Of a stretch of 38,162 nucleotides of DNA, positions 1 through 8,243 are shown one piece after another (the first letter of the stretch is position 1; each line of letters starts with the position of its first letter). Location of the stretch: positions 1 through 38,162 of the forward strand of contig DATJDU010000104.1 of the NCBI GenBank assembly GCA_035497315.1, given 5' to 3'. The position numbers and the translations under genes are program-made. Source of the DNA: Andeanibacterium sp035497315. Lineage in GTDB: Bacteria; Pseudomonadota; Alphaproteobacteria; Sphingomonadales; Sphingomonadaceae. The notes beneath the pieces were generated by a model, which was not told the origin of the DNA, made no database searches, and saw only the letters and a list, made by a program, of their open reading frames with translations.

Positions 1-1260
1 TGGTGGGCAACGTGGCCACGCCGACCTCGCGTGGGCGGCACCTGTGTGATCCGCGGCTGCGTGCCCAAGAAGATGCTCGTTTACGGATCGATGTTCGCGG
101 AAGAACTCTCCCATGTCGGGCATTATGGCTGGACCATCGAGGGTACACGCTTCGACTGGAAGGCCCTGCGCGATTTCGTGAATGCCGATGTGGACCGGCT
201 GGAAGGGCTCTACGGAAAGACGCTGGAGAACAACAAGGTCGAGAAATATCTCGAACGCGCCACCGTGACCGGGCCGAACAGTGTGAAGCTGGCATCGGGC
301 AAGGAAATTACCGCGAAATATATTCTCGTGGCTGTCGGCGGCTGGCCCGCCATGCCGGAAATTCCCGGCGTGGAACATTGCATCAGCTCCAACGAAGTGT
401 TCCATCTGGACGAACAGCCCAGGCGCCTGCTGGTGGTGGGCGGCGGCTATATCGCCATGGAATTCGCAGGCATTTTCAATGCACTGGGTAGCGAAGTTAC
501 ATTGATCAACCGCTCCGAAACGATCCTGCGCGGCTATGACCGGGGCGTGGTGGAGCGGCTGACCGATATCGTGCAGGCGCGCGGTATCCGCTTCAGGCTC
601 AATGCCAATATCCACTCGGTAACGAAGCAGGCCGATGGCTCGCTGCTGGCCGATCTGGGCGGGGAAACCATAGAGGCGGATCAGATCCTGATTGCCACCG
701 GGCGCAAGCCCAATACCGCCGGGCTGGGGCTGGAAAATGCCGGCATCAGGCTGGGCGTGCAGGGCGAGGTTCCGGTCGATCAATATAGCAAGACCAGCTG
801 CGACAGCATCTATGCGGTGGGCGATGTGACCGACCGGGTGCAGCTGACCCCCGTGGCGATCCGTGAAGGCCATGCCTTTGCCGACACGGTGTTCGGCAAC
901 AAGCCACGCATTGTCGAATATGATCACATTCCCAGCGCGGTGTTCAGCCAGCCGCCACTGGCGGGCGTTGGCCTGACCGAGGAGCAGGCGCGCAGCGAAT
1001 ACCGCAATGTGAAAGTCTATAAATCCGATTTCCGGCCGATGAAGAACCTGTTCTCTCCCCGGGCGGAGCGCGGGCTTTACCGGATGATCGTGGATGAAGA
1101 CACCGGCAAGGTGCTGGGCATCCATATGGTCGGCCCGGAAAGCCCGGAGATTTTGCAGGTCGCCGCCATCGCGGTGAAGGCCGGGCTGACCAAGGCGGAT
1201 TTCGACGCCACTGTGGCGCTGCACCCCTCCATGGCGGAAGAGCTGGTGCTGCTGAACTGA
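1..1260 (+). CDS. gor: Glutathione-disulfide reductase, 5' end cut by the window
   Basis: NADPH-dependent flavoprotein that reduces oxidised glutathione in the cytoplasm (EC 1.8.1.7). The visible part begins just before the redox-active disulfide motif GGTCVIRGCVPKK (visible Cys15 and Cys20). It contains the NADPH-binding GGGYIAMEFAG segment near residue 145 and ends with the catalytic His-Glu segment LHPSMAEELV close to the C-terminus. The C-terminal dimerisation domain is complete; the N-terminal FAD-binding GxGxxG part lies outside the window. The frame is open from base 1, but the ten residues before the motif (WWATWPRRPR) do not resemble the usual reductase sequence, so the first 30 bases may contain a sequencing or contig-end error. 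The CVIRGC form is typical of bacterial and plant glutathione reductases rather than lipoamide dehydrogenases. Identity is secure; the start is not visible. Confidence 0.93.
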   Translation, partial: WWATWPRRPRVGGTCVIRGCVPKKMLVYGSMFAEELSHVGHYGWTIEGTRFDWKALRDFVNADVDRLEGLYGKTLENNKVEKYLERATVTGPNSVKLASGKEITAKYILVAVGGWPAMPEIPGVEHCISSNEVFHLDEQPRRLLVVGGGYIAMEFAGIFNALGSEVTLINRSETILRGYDRGVVERLTDIVQARGIRFRLNANIHSVTKQADGSLLADLGGETIEADQILIATGRKPNTAGLGLENAGIRLGVQGEVPVDQYSKTSCDSIYAVGDVTDRVQLTPVAIREGHAFADTVFGNKPRIVEYDHIPSAVFSQPPLAGVGLTEEQARSEYRNVKVYKSDFRPMKNLFSPRAERGLYRMIVDEDTGKVLGIHMVGPESPEILQVAAIAVKAGLTKADFDATVALHPSMAEELVLLN

Positions 1261-1267
1261 TCTGACG

Positions 1268-1409
1268 CTCCTTCCCGAAACGGGGAGGGGGACCATCCGC
1301 AGGATGGTGGAGGTGCGGGTGCCTTTGATAGCCGGCCAGCCGTGAACAAAGGCCGGTGCCCCTCCACCCCGCCGCTGCGCGGCGCGGCCCCCCCCATGTT
1401 GGGGAGGAG
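1268..1409. repeat. Palindromic intergenic repeat, copy 1
   Basis: A 142-bp GC-rich element with nested inverted repeats. It begins with CTCCTTCCCGAAACGGGGAG, continues through a small ATCC-GCA-GGAT hairpin followed by GGTGGAGG, and closes with CCCCTCCACC, a GCCGCTGCGCGGC hairpin and TTGGGGAGGAG. The same arrangement occurs at 8098-8243. It fills most of the 224-bp gap between gor and pccB, so that gap has no room for a gene. The pattern matches the REP-like palindromes I recall from sphingomonad genomes; no transposase is adjacent. Confidence 0.8.
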
Positions 1410-1484
1410 CCATTGCCCTTGCCCCTGCCTCACCCGCACGTTAGGCCTTTGGCATAATCGGATCGGGAGAGCCGCAAGGCACGC

Positions 1485-3017
1485 ATGTCCGCCAATATCG
1501 CCGAAATGGAACGCCGCCGCGCTGCTGCCTCTCTGGGGGGCGGGCAGGATCGGATCGATGCGCAGCACAAACGCGGCAAGCTGACCGCGCGCGAGCGGGT
1601 GGATGTGCTGCTCGATGCCGGATCGTTCGAAGAACTCGACATGTATGTCGAGCATAATTGCACCGATTTCGGTATGGCGGCGCAGACTGTCCCGGGTGAC
1701 GGGGTAGTGACCGGCAGCGGCACGATCAATGGCCGGCTGGTGTTCGTCTATGCGCAGGATTTCACCGTGTTCGGCGGCTCCCTGTCGGAACGGCACGCCC
1801 AGAAGATCTGCAAGATCATGGACATGGCGCTGAAAGTGGGCGCCCCGGTGATCGGCCTCAGCGATTCAGGCGGCGCGCGTATTCAGGAAGGGGTAGCCAG
1901 CCTTGGCGGCTATGCCGAAGTGTTCCAGCGCAATGTGCTGGCCAGCGGGGTGGTGCCGCAGCTTTCGCTGATCATGGGGCCCTGTGCGGGCGGGGCGGTC
2001 TATTCCCCGGCGATGACGGACTTCATCTTCATGGTGAAGGGCACCAGCTATATGTTCGTCACCGGGCCGGATGTGGTGAAGACCGTCACCAACGAGGTCG
2101 TGACACAGGAAGAACTGGGCGGGGCGACCACGCATACCACGCGCACCGGCGTTGCCGATCTGGCGCTGGACAACGATCTGGAGGCGCTGATCGCGGCGCG
2201 CAATTTCTTCGACTTCCTGCCTCTGTCCAACCGTTCCGACCTGCCCGAACGCCCGACCGCCGATCCGTGGGACAGGCTGGAGGACAGCCTCGATACTCTG
2301 GTGCCCGACAATCCCAATCACCCCTATGACATGCACGAACTGGTGCGGAAGGTGGTGGACGAGGGGGATTTCTTCGAGATTCAGCCGGACCATGCCGCCA
2401 ATATCATCATCGGCTTCGGCCGGGTGGAAGGGCGCACTGTGGGGGTGGTGGCGAACCAGCCGATGGTGCTGGCGGGCTGCCTCGACATCAACAGCTCGAA
2501 AAAGGCCGCGCGCTTCGTGCGTTTCTGCGACTGCTTCAATATCCCGATCCTCACCTTCGTGGACGTGCCGGGCTTCCTGCCGGGCACCGCGCAGGAACAT
2601 GGCGGGATCATCAAGCATGGCGCCAAACTGCTCTATGCTTATGCCGAGGCGACCGTGCCCAAGATCACGCTCATCACCCGCAAGGCCTATGGTGGGGCCT
2701 ATGACGTGATGGCGTCCAAGCATCTGCGCGGCGATCTCAACTATGCCTGGCCCACGGCGGAAATCGCGGTGATGGGCGCCAAGGGCGCAGTGGAGATCAT
2801 CTTCCGCAAGGAGGCCGGCGACCCGGTGAAACTGGCCGCGCGGACGAAGGAATATGAAGATCGCTTCGCCAATCCCTTCATCGCCGCCAGCAAGGGCTTC
2901 ATCGACGAGGTGATCCACCCCCATTCGACCAGAAAGAGGGTTGCTTTGGGGTTAAGGAAGCTTCGCAACAAGCAATTGGAGAACCCGTGGAAGAAGCACG
3001 GGAACCCGCCGTTGTGA
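1485..3017 (+). CDS. pccB: Propionyl-CoA carboxylase, beta (carboxyltransferase) chain
   Basis: Carboxyltransferase subunit of a biotin-dependent acyl-CoA carboxylase, which moves CO2 from biotin to propionyl-CoA to give methylmalonyl-CoA (EC 6.4.1.3). The 510-aa length is usual for PccB. The N-terminal half has a GARIQEG segment in the crotonase-like acyl-CoA site, and the C-terminal half has PGFLPGTAQEHGGIIKHGAK and RKAYGGAYDVMASK; the ending KHGNPPL is typical of the family. An AAGG ribosome-binding site sits 6 bases before the ATG. The alpha (biotin carboxylase/biotin carrier) chain is not in this window, although biotin synthase lies two genes downstream. Other acyl-CoA carboxylase beta chains (methylcrotonyl, geranyl) are less likely because the whole sequence follows PccB. 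Confidence 0.93.
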   Translation: MSANIAEMERRRAAASLGGGQDRIDAQHKRGKLTARERVDVLLDAGSFEELDMYVEHNCTDFGMAAQTVPGDGVVTGSGTINGRLVFVYAQDFTVFGGSLSERHAQKICKIMDMALKVGAPVIGLSDSGGARIQEGVASLGGYAEVFQRNVLASGVVPQLSLIMGPCAGGAVYSPAMTDFIFMVKGTSYMFVTGPDVVKTVTNEVVTQEELGGATTHTTRTGVADLALDNDLEALIAARNFFDFLPLSNRSDLPERPTADPWDRLEDSLDTLVPDNPNHPYDMHELVRKVVDEGDFFEIQPDHAANIIIGFGRVEGRTVGVVANQPMVLAGCLDINSSKKAARFVRFCDCFNIPILTFVDVPGFLPGTAQEHGGIIKHGAKLLYAYAEATVPKITLITRKAYGGAYDVMASKHLRGDLNYAWPTAEIAVMGAKGAVEIIFRKEAGDPVKLAARTKEYEDRFANPFIAASKGFIDEVIHPHSTRKRVALGLRKLRNKQLENPWKKHGNPPL

Positions 3018-3802
3018 GCACCATGAACTATCAATCCATCCGCTTCGAAATCGCCGGCCCCGTGGCCACGCTCACCATGGCGCGCGGGGGGAAGCTCAAT
3101 GCGCTCACTCCCGACATGGCCGACGAGATGCGTCATGCGCTGGCCAATACCCAGGAGGCCCGGGTGGTGCTGATCCGGGGCGAGGGGCGGGCTTTCTGTT
3201 CGGGTGCGGATCTTTCGGCCATCCTTGCCGGAGGCGATCCGGGCGAGGGGGCCTATCGCTCGCTGATCGAGCATTACAACCAGCTGATCCTCGATATCGC
3301 GGAACATCCCCTGCCGATCCTTGCCGAAGTGCGGGGCGCGGCGGCGGGCATCGGCTGTTCGCTGGCACTGGCCTGCGATTTCTGCATAGCGGCGGAAAGC
3401 GCCTATTTCCTGCAGGCCTTCGTCAATATCGGGCTGGTGCCCGATGGCGGGGCGAGCTGGATATTGCCGCGCCTTGCCGGGCGGGCCCGGGCGGCGGAAA
3501 TGCTGATGCTGGGCGAGAAAATCCACGGGCGAAAGGCTGTGGATTGGGGGCTGATCCATCGCTGCGTGGAAGATCACATGCTGGAGAATGAAACCCGCGC
3601 GCTCGCCAAGCGCCTGGCCGCCGGGCCGACCAGGGCGCTGGGGCTGATGAAGGCCAATCTCTATGGCGCTCTTGGCCATTCGCTGGTCTCCGCGCTCGAC
3701 TATGAGGCAGCGGCCCAACGCGATGCGGCAGGCACGGAAGATGCGAAGGAAGGGATTGCCGCATTCCTCGGCAAAAGGGCGCCGCGCTTCAAGGGAGAGT
3801 AG
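2987..3802 (+). CDS. Enoyl-CoA hydratase/isomerase family protein
   Basis: Crotonase-fold enzyme acting on acyl-CoA thioesters. Visible family marks are GRAFCSGADLSAILAGG (oxyanion-hole region), EVRGAAAGIGCSLALACDF and GLVPDGGASWILPRLAG. The exact substrate cannot be read from sequence; fatty-acid or branched-chain amino-acid degradation is likely given the neighbouring PccB. The GTG at 2987 overlaps the end of pccB by 31 bases and has a GGAG site 5 bases upstream. An in-frame ATG at 3023, giving MNYQSIRFEIAGP, starts where the domain starts and is a good alternative without a clear ribosome-binding site. Overlap suggests co-translation with pccB. Confidence 0.85.
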   Translation: MEEAREPAVVSTMNYQSIRFEIAGPVATLTMARGGKLNALTPDMADEMRHALANTQEARVVLIRGEGRAFCSGADLSAILAGGDPGEGAYRSLIEHYNQLILDIAEHPLPILAEVRGAAAGIGCSLALACDFCIAAESAYFLQAFVNIGLVPDGGASWILPRLAGRARAAEMLMLGEKIHGRKAVDWGLIHRCVEDHMLENETRALAKRLAAGPTRALGLMKANLYGALGHSLVSALDYEAAAQRDAAGTEDAKEGIAAFLGKRAPRFKGE

Positions 3803-3925
3803 GCGGGCGGATTTCGTCATTGTGCCTGAAAGGCGAACTGCGCCTGTGTCCATCCTGCCTCCTTGCAATGACGCGCGGACAGGTTCCCACTTGAACACGG
3901 CGTGGGAGAAGGCGATAGCCGCCCC

Positions 3926-4936
3926 ATGACCCAACCCCGCACTGACTGGACGCGCGAGGAAATCGCGGCTCTTTTCGATCTTCCCTTCACCGAACTCCTG
4001 TTCCGCGCGGCCGAGGTTCACCGCGCGCATCACAAGCCGGACGAGGTGCAGCTGTGCACTCTTCTGTCGATCAAGACCGGCGGCTGCCCGGAAGATTGCG
4101 GTTATTGCTCGCAAAGCGTGAAGGCCGATAGCGGGGTTGAGGCCTCCAAGCTGATGGATGTGCGCGAAGTGCTGCAATCCGCTGCTCGTGCCAGGGATGC
4201 CGGAAGCCAGCGTTTCTGCATGGGCGCGGCCTGGCGCAATCCCAAGGAGCGCGACATGCCCGCGATCGTGGAGATCGTGAAGGGTGTGCGGGAAATGGGG
4301 CTGGAAACCTGCATGACGCTGGGGATGCTCAGCCCGAAGCAGGCCGGTATGCTGGCCGAAGCCGGGCTCGATTATTACAACCACAATATCGACAGCAGCC
4401 CCGAATATTACGAGCGCGTCATCACTACCCGCACCATGCAGGACCGGCTGGATACGCTGGAGAATGTCCGTTCGGCCGGGATCAATGTCTGTTCCGGCGG
4501 GATCGTGGGCATGGGCGAGACGCGGGACGATCGCGTGGGCTTCATCCACACGCTCAGCACCCTGCCGCAGCATCCCGAAAGCGTGCCGGTCAACGCGCTG
4601 GTGCCGGTGAAAGGCACTGTGCTGGGCGATATGCTGGCAGATACGCCGCTGGCGACGATCGACGATATCGAATTCGTCCGCACCGTGGCCGCCGCGCGCA
4701 TCACCATGCCGCTGAGCATGGTGCGCCTTTCCGCCGGGCGCGAGAGCATGAGCGAGGCCACGCAGGCGCTATGCTTCATGGCCGGGGCGAATTCGATCTT
4801 TACCGGCGACAGGCTGCTGACCGCGCCCAATGCGGGCGACGATGCCGATACGGCGCTGTTCGCCCGGCTGGGCCTGAAGCCGCTGGAGGGCGAGGAGCCC
4901 ATGCGGGCCTGCAGGGCAGTGGAACCGGTGGAATGA
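3926..4936 (+). CDS. bioB: Biotin synthase
   Basis: Radical-SAM enzyme that inserts sulfur into dethiobiotin to make biotin (EC 2.8.1.6). The radical-SAM iron-sulfur motif is GGCPEDCGYC with Cys54, Cys58 and Cys61. Further BioB marks are GYCSQS, CMTLGMLSPKQAG, YNHNIDSSPEYY and NALVPVKGT. The 336-aa length is normal. The ATG at 3926 gives the usual short N-terminus; an in-frame GTG at 3902 lacks a ribosome-binding site, while GGAGAAGG lies about 13 bases before the ATG. It stands alone rather than in a bioFADB cluster. The next gene overlaps its stop (ATGA). Confidence 0.96.
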   Translation: MTQPRTDWTREEIAALFDLPFTELLFRAAEVHRAHHKPDEVQLCTLLSIKTGGCPEDCGYCSQSVKADSGVEASKLMDVREVLQSAARARDAGSQRFCMGAAWRNPKERDMPAIVEIVKGVREMGLETCMTLGMLSPKQAGMLAEAGLDYYNHNIDSSPEYYERVITTRTMQDRLDTLENVRSAGINVCSGGIVGMGETRDDRVGFIHTLSTLPQHPESVPVNALVPVKGTVLGDMLADTPLATIDDIEFVRTVAAARITMPLSMVRLSAGRESMSEATQALCFMAGANSIFTGDRLLTAPNAGDDADTALFARLGLKPLEGEEPMRACRAVEPVE

Positions 4937-5337
4937 TTTCCCTCATTCCCCTGCTGATGATGGCTGCCCAGCCGGTGGAGCCGGCAGATCCGGAGATCGA
5001 CTGCACCAGCGATTCCCTGCCGCAGCAGCACATGAACTACTGCGCCGCCCAGGATTTTCACGCCGCGGATGCTGCCCTGAATGCGCAGTGGAAGATCACG
5101 GCCGATCGGCTGAAGCAGCAGGATGCGGATTATCCGGCGGACGATGGCCGTCCGGGCTATTTCGACAGCCTGCTCAAGGCCCAGCGCGCCTGGCTCGATT
5201 ATCGCGATGCCCAGTGCCAGAGCGCGGGCTTCACTTATCGCGGCGGCTCGCTGGAACCCTTCGTGGTAGCCACCTGCCGCACCCGTCTGACGAAACTGCG
5301 CACTGAGGAGCTGCGCCAATTGGAGAGTGCCGAATGA
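4933..5337 (+). CDS. Small secreted LprI-like (DUF1311) protein
   Basis: 134-aa protein with an N-terminal hydrophobic stretch (ISLIPLLMMAAQ), probably a short signal peptide, followed by a Cys-containing domain. The segment QRAWLDYRDAQC, then GGSLEPFVVATC and RLTKLRTEEL, matches the lysozyme-inhibitor LprI N-terminal/DUF1311 family. In that family some members inhibit lysozyme, but most are uncharacterised, so function here is not claimed. The start is the ATG inside the bioB stop (ATGA), and its own stop overlaps the metY start in the same way, so it is translated as part of a bioB-lprI-metY run. It has no obvious functional link to either neighbour. Confidence 0.8.
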   Translation: MISLIPLLMMAAQPVEPADPEIDCTSDSLPQQHMNYCAAQDFHAADAALNAQWKITADRLKQQDADYPADDGRPGYFDSLLKAQRAWLDYRDAQCQSAGFTYRGGSLEPFVVATCRTRLTKLRTEELRQLESAE

Positions 5338-6611
5338 GCGAACTCAAACTCGATACGCTGGCCGTCCACGCCGGGACCGAGCCCGATCCCACCACCAAGG
5401 CGCGGATCACACCGATCTATCAGACCGCATCCTATGTGTTCGACGATGCCGGCCATGCCCAGCGCCTGTTCGCGCTGCAGGAATTCGGGAACATCTACAC
5501 CCGCATCATGAACCCCACCAACGGGGCGCTGGAAGGCAAGATCGCGGCGCTGGAAGGTGGCGCGGCAGCGCTGGCGGTGGCTTCTGGCCATGCCGCGCAG
5601 TTCCTGGCCTTCCACACGCTGATGGAACCGGGCTGTAATATCGTGGCGGCCAACAAGCTCTATGGCGGCTCGCTCAACCAGCTGGGCGAGAGCTTCAAGA
5701 AATTCGCCTGGGAAGCCCGCTTCGTGGATGCGGACGATCCGGCCAATGTGGCCGCCGCCATCGATGAGAAGACCCGCGTGGTCTTCATCGAGAGCCTCGC
5801 CAACCCCGGCGGCGTGGTGCAGGATATCGCGGCTATCGCCAAGGTCGCCCATGATGCGGGCGTTCCGCTGATGGTGGACAATACGCTGGCCAGCCCGGTG
5901 CTGTGCCGCCCGATTGAGCATGGCGCGGATATCGTGGTGCATTCCACCACCAAGTTCCTCAACGGCCATGGCAATTCCATCGGCGGCGTGATCGTGGATT
6001 CGGGCAAGTTCGACTGGGCAGCTTCGGACAAGTTCCCCACCCTGTCGCAGCCCAATGGTTCCTATCACGGCGCGGTGCTGACCGATGCGGTTGGGCCGAT
6101 TGCCTTTGTCATCGGCTGCCGCGTGCTTGGCCTGCGCGATCTGGGGCCCGCCATGGCGCCCTTCAACGCCTTCCTGGCGCTGACCGGCATGGAAACGCTG
6201 ACCCTGCGCATGGAACGCCATTGCAGCAATGCGCTGGCGCTGGCCCAGTGGCTCAAGGCCCATCCCAAGGTGGGCTGGGTGTCCTATGCGGGCCTGCCGG
6301 ACGACAAATATCACGCGCTGGCCAAGACCTATCTTGGCGGCAAGGGTGGGGCGGTGTTCACCTTCGGCCTGAAGGACGGTTACGATGCGGGGGTGAAGCT
6401 GGTCGGCTCGCTCAAGCTGTTCAGCCATCTGGCCAATATCGGCGATACGCGTTCGCTGGTGATCCACCCGGCCTCCACCACCCATAGCCAGCTTGAAGGC
6501 GATGCGCTGGTGCGGGCGGGCGCCGGGCCGGACGTTGTCCGCGTTTCGGTGGGCATCGAACATATCGACGATATCATCGCCGACATGGCCCAGGCGCTGG
6601 ATCAGCTCTGA
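5334..6611 (+). CDS. metY: O-acetylhomoserine sulfhydrylase (aminocarboxypropyltransferase)
   Basis: PLP enzyme of the Cys/Met metabolism family that makes homocysteine from O-acetylhomoserine and sulfide (EC 2.5.1.49), the direct sulfhydrylation route to methionine. The sequence has the family's N-terminus (LDTLAVHAGTEPDPTT), the substrate loop YTRIMNPTNGALE and the PLP-binding lysine in HSTTKFLNGHG (Lys207). The long insertion and 425-aa length fit MetY rather than the shorter MetB/MetZ/MetC enzymes. The start overlaps the preceding stop (ATGA). A perfect 11-bp hairpin begins 10 bases after the stop. Confidence 0.93.
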   Translation: MSELKLDTLAVHAGTEPDPTTKARITPIYQTASYVFDDAGHAQRLFALQEFGNIYTRIMNPTNGALEGKIAALEGGAAALAVASGHAAQFLAFHTLMEPGCNIVAANKLYGGSLNQLGESFKKFAWEARFVDADDPANVAAAIDEKTRVVFIESLANPGGVVQDIAAIAKVAHDAGVPLMVDNTLASPVLCRPIEHGADIVVHSTTKFLNGHGNSIGGVIVDSGKFDWAASDKFPTLSQPNGSYHGAVLTDAVGPIAFVIGCRVLGLRDLGPAMAPFNAFLALTGMETLTLRMERHCSNALALAQWLKAHPKVGWVSYAGLPDDKYHALAKTYLGGKGGAVFTFGLKDGYDAGVKLVGSLKLFSHLANIGDTRSLVIHPASTTHSQLEGDALVRAGAGPDVVRVSVGIEHIDDIIADMAQALDQL

Positions 6612-6620
6612 TTGTTGCGG

Positions 6621-6648
6621 GACGTCGCGCTCAGGCGAGCGCGACGTC
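6621..6648. terminator. Perfect 11-bp hairpin in the convergent metY / transporter gap
   Basis: GACGTCGCGCT pairs perfectly with AGCGCGACGTC around the loop CAGGCG. It lies just after metY and also covers the last codons and stop of the minus-strand transporter gene. There is no real T-run on either side, so intrinsic termination is not certain. The position between convergent genes fits a shared terminator. Confidence 0.5.
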
Positions 6649-8031
6649 TTCGCCTTCCGCCCGGTGCATCAGGCGCGGGGCGAGCAGCAGCTTGAACAGG
6701 ATGAATACCACACCGGCCGCCGCGGCCAGCATCAGGTGCATCAGCCAGAAGGCGCCGGTATTCATCGTCTCGAACTTCGTGCCGAGATAACCCACCAGCG
6801 AATTGCCGCCGAAGAAGGCGAGGTAGTAAAGGCCGATCACCGTCGCGTTGATCTGCTTGGGCGCCAGCCTTGCGAACAAAGCGAGGCTGACCGGCAGCAT
6901 ATGGGCAAAGCCGATCGAGTTCGTGATGTGGAACATCACCGGCCAGAACAACCCGATCTTCGCGCCCTCCGGCACCGTCACTGCCGCCATGTAAAGGCAG
7001 GCCATCCCGCCCATGGAAAATGCCGAACCGATGATCATTTTGGAAAGCTCGTCCGGTTCTCGCCAGTGGCGGCCATACCAGCGATAGAACAGGGCAACAC
7101 CGGCCAGGAAACTGACCGAGACGACCGCATCCAGCGTTACCAGCCAACTGGTGGGCAGCAGCATACCGCCCCAGCGGAGCGCGAAATCCTGATCCGCCCA
7201 GATCAGATAGACATTGAAGATCTGGTTGTTGGGCACGATGGCCACGGACATCACCGGGATGAGCAGCAGCAGGGCAAAGGTGGCCAGCCAGTCTTTACGG
7301 GTCATCGGCTGGCGTGGTTCCGCCACCTTGCCGGGTACGTCGAAATGTTCCCTGGGCAGGTATTTCTGGCCCGCGACATAGATCACAAGGCCGATCAGCA
7401 TGCCCACGCCCGCCGCGCCGAAACCGTAATGCCAGCCGACTTTCTCGCCCAGCGTTCCGACGATCAGAGGCGAGGCGATGACGCCGGCATTGATGCCCAG
7501 ATAGAAGATCTGAAACGCGTCTGCCCGGCGGAGATCATCCGGCTTGTAGAGCGAGCCGACCTGGCTGGCGATATTGCCCTTGAACATGCCGGAACCCAGG
7601 ATCAGGCATAGCAGCGCAAGCAGGAAGGTGACGTTGAAGGCCATCAGGAAATGGCCCAGCGCCATGGTGATGGCGCCGAGCAATACGGTGCGCCTTTTGC
7701 CCAGAACCCTGTCGGCAAGCCATCCGCCCAGGATCGGCGTCAGATAGACGCTGGCCGCATAAGTGCCGAAAATAGCGGAGGCGAAGGCCTGACCGTCCAA
7801 CCCGCCATAAAGGGCGCGCAATTGCTCTATCCCGGCGACCTGCTCCACCTGTCCAGGCAGAAGCAGGTGCTTGACCATGTAGAGCACCAGCAGGGTCTGC
7901 ATGCCGTAATAGGAAAACCGCTCCCACGCCTCGGTGAAGGCGAGATAGCCCAGCCCCTTGGGATGGCCGAGAAAGGCGCGGTCGGCGCGGGTTTCGATAT
8001 CCAGTTCGGGCGTCGCTTCGGCGGTGGTCAT
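6631..8031 (-). CDS. POT-family proton-dependent oligopeptide transporter
   Basis: Inner-membrane MFS transporter that imports di- and tripeptides with protons (PTR2/POT family). The N-terminus has the family signature FTEAWERFSYYGMQTLLVLYM, with the proton-coupling ExxER motif at Glu34, Glu37 and Arg38. Further marks are YLTPILGGWLADRVLGKR after the third membrane segment and INAGVIASPLIVG. Many hydrophobic segments run to the C-terminus, and the 466-aa length is usual for bacterial members. It is transcribed alone; the palindromic repeat copy 2 lies upstream and its stop lies inside a hairpin shared with metY. Substrate range cannot be read from sequence. Confidence 0.92.
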   Translation of the reverse strand: MTTAEATPELDIETRADRAFLGHPKGLGYLAFTEAWERFSYYGMQTLLVLYMVKHLLLPGQVEQVAGIEQLRALYGGLDGQAFASAIFGTYAASVYLTPILGGWLADRVLGKRRTVLLGAITMALGHFLMAFNVTFLLALLCLILGSGMFKGNIASQVGSLYKPDDLRRADAFQIFYLGINAGVIASPLIVGTLGEKVGWHYGFGAAGVGMLIGLVIYVAGQKYLPREHFDVPGKVAEPRQPMTRKDWLATFALLLLIPVMSVAIVPNNQIFNVYLIWADQDFALRWGGMLLPTSWLVTLDAVVSVSFLAGVALFYRWYGRHWREPDELSKMIIGSAFSMGGMACLYMAAVTVPEGAKIGLFWPVMFHITNSIGFAHMLPVSLALFARLAPKQINATVIGLYYLAFFGGNSLVGYLGTKFETMNTGAFWLMHLMLAAAAGVVFILFKLLLAPRLMHRAEGEDVALA

Positions 8032-8097
8032 GGGGTTCCCGTTCGTTGCAGCCGTAACGGGCTAGCTTGGCGGAGGCGGATTGTCTCGCCCCAATAT

Positions 8098-8243
8098 CCT
8101 CCCCAGAATGGGGAGGGGGACCATCCGCAGGATGGTGGAGGGGCAGGTGCCCATTTAGAAATCGTCAGCTGTAGGACTACTCGCAGGTGCCCCTCCACTC
8201 CGCCGCGTCGCGGCGCGGTCCCCCTCCCCGTTCCGGGGAGGAG
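8098..8243. repeat. Palindromic intergenic repeat, copy 2
   Basis: A 146-bp element matching the copy at 1268-1409. The outer hairpins are CCTCCCC-AGAA-TGGGGAGG and CCCTCCCCG-TTCC-GGGGAGG. The inner arms GGTGGAGGGGCA and TGCCCCTCCAC are complementary, so the whole element can fold into a cruciform or long RNA hairpin around a variable centre. It fills the gap between the aroB stop and the transporter start and directly abuts the end of aroB. The centre differs most between copies. Confidence 0.82.

Noticed and set aside
2741..4573. A 610-codon minus-strand open frame over pccB, the crotonase gene and bioB
   Set aside because: It crosses three recognised plus-strand genes and has no motif of its own.
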